Below, piece after piece: positions 44,163 to 49,049 of a DNA stretch of 49,049 bases. The stretch's first letter is position 1; the number at the start of each line of letters is the position of its first letter. The stretch is from Acidimicrobiaceae bacterium (lineage in GTDB: Bacteria; Actinomycetota; Acidimicrobiia; Acidimicrobiales; Aldehydirespiratoraceae): NCBI GenBank assembly GCA_009835735.1, contig VXWX01000058.1, positions 1-49,049 of the forward strand, written 5' to 3'. The notes below the pieces were generated by a model. It did no database searches and was not told where the DNA came from. It saw only the letters and a list, made by a program, of their open reading frames with translations. Position numbers and translations under genes: made by a program.

Positions 44163-45548
44163 ATGGGAGGAACCACGAATTTGAGACGCACGCGGTCATG
44201 GTGGCTTTGGCGTGCTGTGGCGATTGTGGCCACATTCGGCATCTTGGCGGCCGCCTGCGGCGACGATGACACCGACGATGCCGCACCGGCCGAGACGGCT
44301 GAGGCCGCGCCGGAGGCTGCGCCCGAGCCCGAACCGGCCGCGGAGCCCGAGGCTGCGCCCGAGCCCGAACCGGTTGAAGAGCCCGAGGCTGCCCCTGAAC
44401 CGGCCGAAGAGACCGAACCCGAACCGGCCGCGGAGCCCGAAGAGCCCGCGGTAGTCGGCGGGCAGGTCAAGGTCGGCATGATCACCACCCTCTCCACCGG
44501 GGCGGCGTACCTCGGCGAGGGAATCCGCGACGCCTTCATACTGGCCTTCGAGCTCGACGGCCGTTACGAACTCGATCTAATCGTGGAGGACGACGGCCGC
44601 GATCCGGCCTTCGCCCAGCAACTGGCCGACCGCATGCTCACCAGGGACGAAGTCGACGTGATGACCGGGATCGTCTTCTCGAACGTCGCCGGCGCGGTCG
44701 TGCCGCAGGTCGTCAACGCGGGAACCATCTACATCAGCCCCAACGCGGCACCGTCGCCGTTCGCCGGCGCCCAGTGTCACGAGAACTACTTCGTGGCATC
44801 CTGGCAGAACGACAACCAGGCCGAGGCGATGGGCGTGTATGTGGCCGACCAGGGCTACGAGAGCGTAGTCGCGCTGGCACCGAACTACCAGGCCGGACAC
44901 GACCTGGTGGCCGGCTTCAAGCGCTTCTTCGGCGAAGTGGACGAGGAGATCTACACCGAGCTGGGAGCGACCGACTACGCCCAGGCCATCGCGCAGATCC
45001 GGGAGGCGAACCCCGAAGCGGTGTACTTCTTCTACCCCGGCGGGATGGGCATCGCCTTCGTGCAGCAGTACATCGCGTCCGGTCTCGAGATCCCGATATT
45101 CGGCCCCATGTCGTCGTTCGACGAGGTCATAGTGGACGCCATCGGGGACGTGTCCCTGGGCCTGTTCAACTCCTCGTTCTGGGCGCCCGACATGGACAAT
45201 GAGGCCAACAGGGTGTTCGTCGAGGCGTACCGCGAGAAGTACGGCACCACCCCGACGGCCTACGCAGCCCAGGGCTACGACGCCGCGCTGCTGCTGATCT
45301 CCGCACTGGACGCCAACGGAGGCAGCGCCAGCGACACCGCCGGCATGCGCGAAGCGCTCAAGGCTGCCGACTTCGACAGCGTCCGCGGCAAGTTCAGGTT
45401 CAACACCAACAATCACCCGATCCAGGATTGGTACCTACTCGAGGTCATCAGGGATCCGGTCCACGGCGACCTCACCAACACGATTGTCGCCACCATCCTG
45501 GAGGATCACGAGGACGCCTACGCCTCAGATTGCTCCTTGACCGGCTGA
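44163..45548 (+). CDS. Branched-chain amino acid-type ABC transporter substrate-binding lipoprotein
   Basis: 461 residues; ATG 44163 with AAGGAGGG upstream, preferred over GTG 44145. A signal peptide (RRTRSWWLWR, then a hydrophobic core) ends in the lipobox LAAAC with the lipidated Cys32. Residues 33-98 are an unusual Asp-rich then Ala/Pro/Glu repeat linker that holds the receptor off the membrane. The rest is a type I periplasmic-binding fold (VGMITTLSTGAAYLGEG, EDDGRDPAFAQQLADRML, YFFYPGGMGIAFVQQYI), like LivJ/LivK and aromatic-acid receptors. The four transporter genes follow. Shared promoter elements with the aldehyde dehydrogenase gene suggest uptake of a pathway substrate such as tryptophan or an aromatic acid (inference). 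Confidence 0.88.
   Translation: MGGTTNLRRTRSWWLWRAVAIVATFGILAAACGDDDTDDAAPAETAEAAPEAAPEPEPAAEPEAAPEPEPVEEPEAAPEPAEETEPEPAAEPEEPAVVGGQVKVGMITTLSTGAAYLGEGIRDAFILAFELDGRYELDLIVEDDGRDPAFAQQLADRMLTRDEVDVMTGIVFSNVAGAVVPQVVNAGTIYISPNAAPSPFAGAQCHENYFVASWQNDNQAEAMGVYVADQGYESVVALAPNYQAGHDLVAGFKRFFGEVDEEIYTELGATDYAQAIAQIREANPEAVYFFYPGGMGIAFVQQYIASGLEIPIFGPMSSFDEVIVDAIGDVSLGLFNSSFWAPDMDNEANRVFVEAYREKYGTTPTAYAAQGYDAALLLISALDANGGSASDTAGMREALKAADFDSVRGKFRFNTNNHPIQDWYLLEVIRDPVHGDLTNTIVATILEDHEDAYASDCSLTG
44280..44450 (+). repeat. Ala/Pro/Glu-coding low-complexity repeat
   Basis: Imperfect tandem units of the type GAGGCTGCGCCCGAGCCC encode alternating PEPE, AAPE and AEPE stretches (residues 40-96 of the binding protein). 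The repeated DNA could vary in copy number between strains. Confidence 0.7.
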
Positions 45549-45562
45549 ACGTCGGCTACGTT

Positions 45563-45605
45563 CGGGCCGGTCCGCCGGATGCTCGCGCTCCGGCGGGCCG
45601 GCCCG
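45563..45605 (+). terminator. Intercistronic stem-loop between binding-protein and permease genes
   Basis: Bases 45563-45579 and 45589-45605 form a 17-bp stem, perfect except for one G-U pair, with a 9-nt loop. It starts 15 nt after the binding-protein stop. No U-tract follows. Such hairpins commonly stabilise the upstream mRNA or partly terminate, so that the binding protein is made in excess of the membrane components. Confidence 0.7.
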
Positions 45606-45636
45606 ATCCATTCCCGACTATCGGCGCGGCGACAGC

Positions 45637-46554
45637 ATGAACCTGTTCATTGAACAGACCCTGAACGGGCTGCAGTTGGGCTTCACCCTGTTGATGGTCT
45701 CAGCGGGGCTCACGCTGATATTCGGGATCATGAACATCATCAACCTGGCCCATGGCTCGTTGTTCATGGTCGGGGCGTTCGTGGCCGCGGACGTGGGAGG
45801 CCGCACCGGCAACTACCTACTGGCCCTCCTGGCCGGAATCGCCGGGGCGGCGGTCGCCGGCCTGATCGTCGAGTTGGGCCTGATCAGGCGCCTCTACCAC
45901 CGCGATCACCTCTACCAAGTCCTGGCCACGTTCGCGCTGGTACTGATCGCCAACCAGGCCGTGCAGATGATCTGGGGCTTGACGCCGAGGAGCGTCTCGG
46001 CCCCAGCGTTCCTGGATCGGACGGTGCCGGTGCTGCCCGGCCTGCCCTACCCGGCCTACCGGCTGGCCATCATCGCGACCGGGATCGCGGTCATCGTCTT
46101 CCTGCACCTGCTGGTGGAACGCACCAGGGTCGGGATGTGGATCCGGGCCGGCAGGACGCACCGGGAGCTGGTGGGCGCGTTCGGGGTGAACGTCCGGCTG
46201 CTCTACACCCTGGTGTTCGCGGTGGGTGCGGGCCTGGCGGGCCTGGCCGGCGTGGTGGCGGCGCCGTTCCTGTCGGTGGAGTCGGGCATCGGCGACCACT
46301 TCCTGATCCTGAGCTTCGTCGTGATCGTGGTCGGCGGCATCGGCTCGCTCAAAGGGGCCCTGTACGGCTCACTCATGCTGGGCCTGGCCGACACCTGGGC
46401 CCGCACGTACCTGCCCGACCTCTTCGGGCAATTCGTCGACCCGAGCACCGCGGCCACGGCCGGAGCCTCGGTGGCGTCGGCCAGCATCTACCTGGTGATG
46501 GTCGTCGTGCTGGTGGTCAAGCCCAACGGACTGTTCGGCCTGGCCGATGAGTGA
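45637..46554 (+). CDS. livH: Branched-chain amino acid-type ABC permease (LivH)
   Basis: 305 residues; ATG 45637. It is a highly hydrophobic protein with about eight membrane helices, beginning FIEQTLNGLQLGFTLLMVSAG and containing the LivH-typical TLIFGIMNIINLAHGSLFMVGAF and IVVGGIGSLKGALYGSLMLG, where the ATPase-coupling loop lies. It forms the transmembrane channel with LivM. The end overlaps the livM start by 8 bases. The substrate is defined by the binding protein and may be an aromatic compound rather than leucine. Confidence 0.87.
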   Translation: MNLFIEQTLNGLQLGFTLLMVSAGLTLIFGIMNIINLAHGSLFMVGAFVAADVGGRTGNYLLALLAGIAGAAVAGLIVELGLIRRLYHRDHLYQVLATFALVLIANQAVQMIWGLTPRSVSAPAFLDRTVPVLPGLPYPAYRLAIIATGIAVIVFLHLLVERTRVGMWIRAGRTHRELVGAFGVNVRLLYTLVFAVGAGLAGLAGVVAAPFLSVESGIGDHFLILSFVVIVVGGIGSLKGALYGSLMLGLADTWARTYLPDLFGQFVDPSTAATAGASVASASIYLVMVVVLVVKPNGLFGLADE

Positions 46555-47596
46555 CCCCCAGACGGCGCCGGCGAGCCGCGAGCGCACGGGCATCCGCCTC
46601 GGCCTATGGGCGAGGGGTCCGTCCCGATGGCACATCGCGCTGACGGTGGTGTTCCTGGCGCTGCTGTCGGTCGCGCCGCTGTGGGTCGAGGCCAGCGGTC
46701 GGGGCTATCTGGTGACCGTTCTCACCCGGGTGGTCATCTTCGGCCTGGCCGCCATGAGCCTCGACTTCGTAATGGGCTACGGAGGAATGGTCAGCCTGGG
46801 CCACGCCACGTTCCTCGGCGCGGGCGCGTACACCGCGGGCGCGCTTACATACCACAGCCTGGACGGCTCCCGGCTCCTGGGGATCCCCGGCACCGACCAG
46901 GCGCTGGTGACCTGGCCCCTGGCCACGGTGGTCGGCGCGCTGCTGGGGCTGGTTATCGGCGGCCTGAGCCTGCGTACCAAGGGCGTCTACTTCATCATGG
47001 CGACCCTGGCGTTCAACCAGATGATCTACTTCCTGTTCAACGCGCTCGAGATATACGGCGGCGACGACGGCGTCGGGCTGTTCGCGGCCAGCCGAGCCAT
47101 CGGACCGCTCGACGCGTCCGACGACATCGTCTTCTTCTACGTGTGCTTCGCGGTGCTGGTGGTCTTCACCGTGATCCTGAACCTGGTGGTAAGAGCCCCG
47201 TTCGGTCGGGTGGTGCGGGGCTGCCGCAGCAACATGGCCCGCATGGCCGCCCTCGGCTACCAGACCTACCGGTACCGGCTGGCCGCCTTCGCCCTGTCGG
47301 CCGCCATCACTTCGCTGGCCGGCGCCATGGCGGTGACCGAGTCGCAGTTCCTGTCGCCGTCGTTCGCGGAGTGGACCGAGTCGGGCGAGCTCCTGATCAT
47401 GGTGATCGTCGGCGGGCTGGGCAGCCTGATCGGCGGCGTGATCGGCGCGGGCGCCCTGTTCCTGCTGGAGGAGCTCTCCATCGACATCACCGACAACTGG
47501 CAGTTCTTCGTCGGCATCGGCCTGCTCGCCATAGTGCTCGGAGCGCCCAGGGGACTCACCGGGACGCTGCTCGGCGGGAGGCGGAGCCATGACTGA
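46547..47596 (+). CDS. livM: Branched-chain amino acid-type ABC permease (LivM)
   Basis: 349 residues; ATG 46547 lies inside the end of livH. A hydrophilic N-terminus of ~25 residues precedes some nine to ten membrane helices. LivM features are DFVMGYGGMVSLGHATFLGAGAY split over helix two, LRTKGVYFIMATLAFNQMIYF, and the coupling segment VIVGGLGSLIGGVIGAG. It pairs with LivH in the inner membrane. The end overlaps livG by 8 bases, so translation is coupled. Confidence 0.87.
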   Translation: MSDPQTAPASRERTGIRLGLWARGPSRWHIALTVVFLALLSVAPLWVEASGRGYLVTVLTRVVIFGLAAMSLDFVMGYGGMVSLGHATFLGAGAYTAGALTYHSLDGSRLLGIPGTDQALVTWPLATVVGALLGLVIGGLSLRTKGVYFIMATLAFNQMIYFLFNALEIYGGDDGVGLFAASRAIGPLDASDDIVFFYVCFAVLVVFTVILNLVVRAPFGRVVRGCRSNMARMAALGYQTYRYRLAAFALSAAITSLAGAMAVTESQFLSPSFAEWTESGELLIMVIVGGLGSLIGGVIGAGALFLLEELSIDITDNWQFFVGIGLLAIVLGAPRGLTGTLLGGRRSHD

Positions 47597-48337
47597 GCTG
47601 TCGTGCCGGGGGCTGCAGAAGGCCTTCGGCGGCCTGGTGGTGACCGACGACCTGGCGCTGTCGGTGGCGTCGGGCGAGATACATGCGCTCATCGGCCCCA
47701 ACGGAGCGGGCAAGACCACGGCGCTGGCCCAACTCTCGGGCGAATTACGGCCCGACGCCGGCACGGTGTGGCTCGACGACGCGGACATCACCGAGTTGAG
47801 CCTTCCGCAGCGGGTCCACGCCGGCGTCGCCCGCAGCTACCAGATCTCCTCGGTCTTCCGGGACTTCACGGCCAGGGAGAACGTCGAGCTCGCCCTACAG
47901 GCGATGGACCGCCACAGCTTCAGGTTCTTCCGCCCGGCAGCCCGGAACGCGGCGCGCGCCGAGCGGGCCGGCGGGCTCCTCGATGCCGTCGGTCTGGGCG
48001 AGGTGGCCGGTTCCTCAGCGCACCGGCTGTCCCACGGCCAGACCCGGCAGCTGGAGATCGCCATGGCCATGGCCTCCGACCCCCAGGTGCTCCTGCTGGA
48101 CGAGCCGATGGCGGGAATGGCCCCAGACGAGGCGACGAGACTGGCCGAGCTGATCCGAAGCCTGGCCGAGGCCGTCGCGGTGCTGCTGGTGGAGCACGAC
48201 ATGGACGTCGTCTTCTCCGTGGCCGACCGCATATCGGTGCTGCACCAGGGCTCGCTCATCGCCTCGGGCGATCCCGACCAGATCCGCGCCGATCCTGACG
48301 TTCACCGCCTGTACCTGCGCGACGACGTGGAGAGTTG

Positions 48338-48338
<1 letters not shown>
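47589..48338 (+). CDS. livG: ABC transporter ATPase (LivG)
   Basis: 249 residues; ATG 47589. Nucleotide-binding motifs are GPNGAGKTTALAQL (Walker A), the signature LSHGQTRQLEIAMA, and LLLDEPMAGM (Walker B), followed by the H-loop VEHDMDVV. The LSHGQ signature and the extended segment after the Q-loop (ARSYQISSVFRDFTARENVEL) are typical of LivG and not LivF. It powers the transporter from the cytoplasmic side. Its stop overlaps the livF start. Confidence 0.88.
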
Positions 48339-49048
<710 letters not shown>

Positions 49049-49049
49049 G

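Overview
The window is about 49 kb of high-GC DNA, most like an actinobacterium, possibly an uncultured Acidimicrobiia-like lineage. This is inferred from F420-type LLM oxidoreductase, P450, MOSC and SDR genes, many GTG starts, ATGA/GTGA overlaps, and repeated TANNNT-N6-start arrangements typical of leaderless actinobacterial transcripts. No rRNA, tRNA, CRISPR array, integrase or transposase was recognised.

Region 1 (3-353) is the 3' end of an ADP-ribosylglycohydrolase gene in host-like composition. Region 2 (about 354-25884) is a defence island with visibly lower GC than the DNA to its right. It opens with a small reverse-strand ORF, a strong hairpin, a HEPN-like protein (969-2585), and a protein with an unnamed N-terminal domain fused to a Ymh/HEPN-like C-terminus (2692-4026). 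A tightly packed set of genes follows that I read as a Dpd 7-deazaguanine DNA modification/restriction locus, in the order dpdC, dpdB1, dpdA, dpdB2, dpdE, dpdF, dpdG, dpdH, dpdI, dpdJ, dpdK, dpdD (4322-25595). DpdA is a tRNA-guanine-transglycosylase relative that, with DpdB, inserts a preQ0-type base into DNA. DpdC is thought to convert it to the amido form. The remaining genes (helicases E, F and J, ATPase H, PLD protein K, and D, G, I) form the presumed restriction arm. Two DpdB paralogues flank DpdA, and no preQ0 biosynthesis genes are in the window. A -10-like box exactly 6 nt before the dpdE ATG suggests a separate leaderless transcript for the restriction arm.

Region 3 (25885-34893) is ordinary high-GC metabolism: an EthD protein, an aminotransferase and an SDR in one run; a thiolase-like protein and a PIG-L deacetylase on the reverse strand; then an adenosine-deaminase-family enzyme, a MOSC protein, an LLM oxidoreductase and a P450.

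Region 4 (34982-49048) is a tryptophan/kynurenine and 3-hydroxyanthranilate neighbourhood. It holds kynurenine 3-monooxygenase, tryptophan 2,3-dioxygenase, an arylformamidase-like hydrolase, a second hydrolase, a LysR regulator, an aldehyde dehydrogenase, a DapA-family lyase/synthase, 3-hydroxyanthranilate 3,4-dioxygenase, an aspartate dehydrogenase and a complete Liv-type ABC transporter. Three 17-bp sites of the form WTAY-N8-GTATG lie in its intergenic regions. Two of them sit exactly 48 bp upstream of identical TAGATTC boxes, before the aldehyde dehydrogenase and before the Liv binding protein, which suggests one regulon, perhaps under the local LysR protein. Kynureninase and an ACMS decarboxylase are not in the window.
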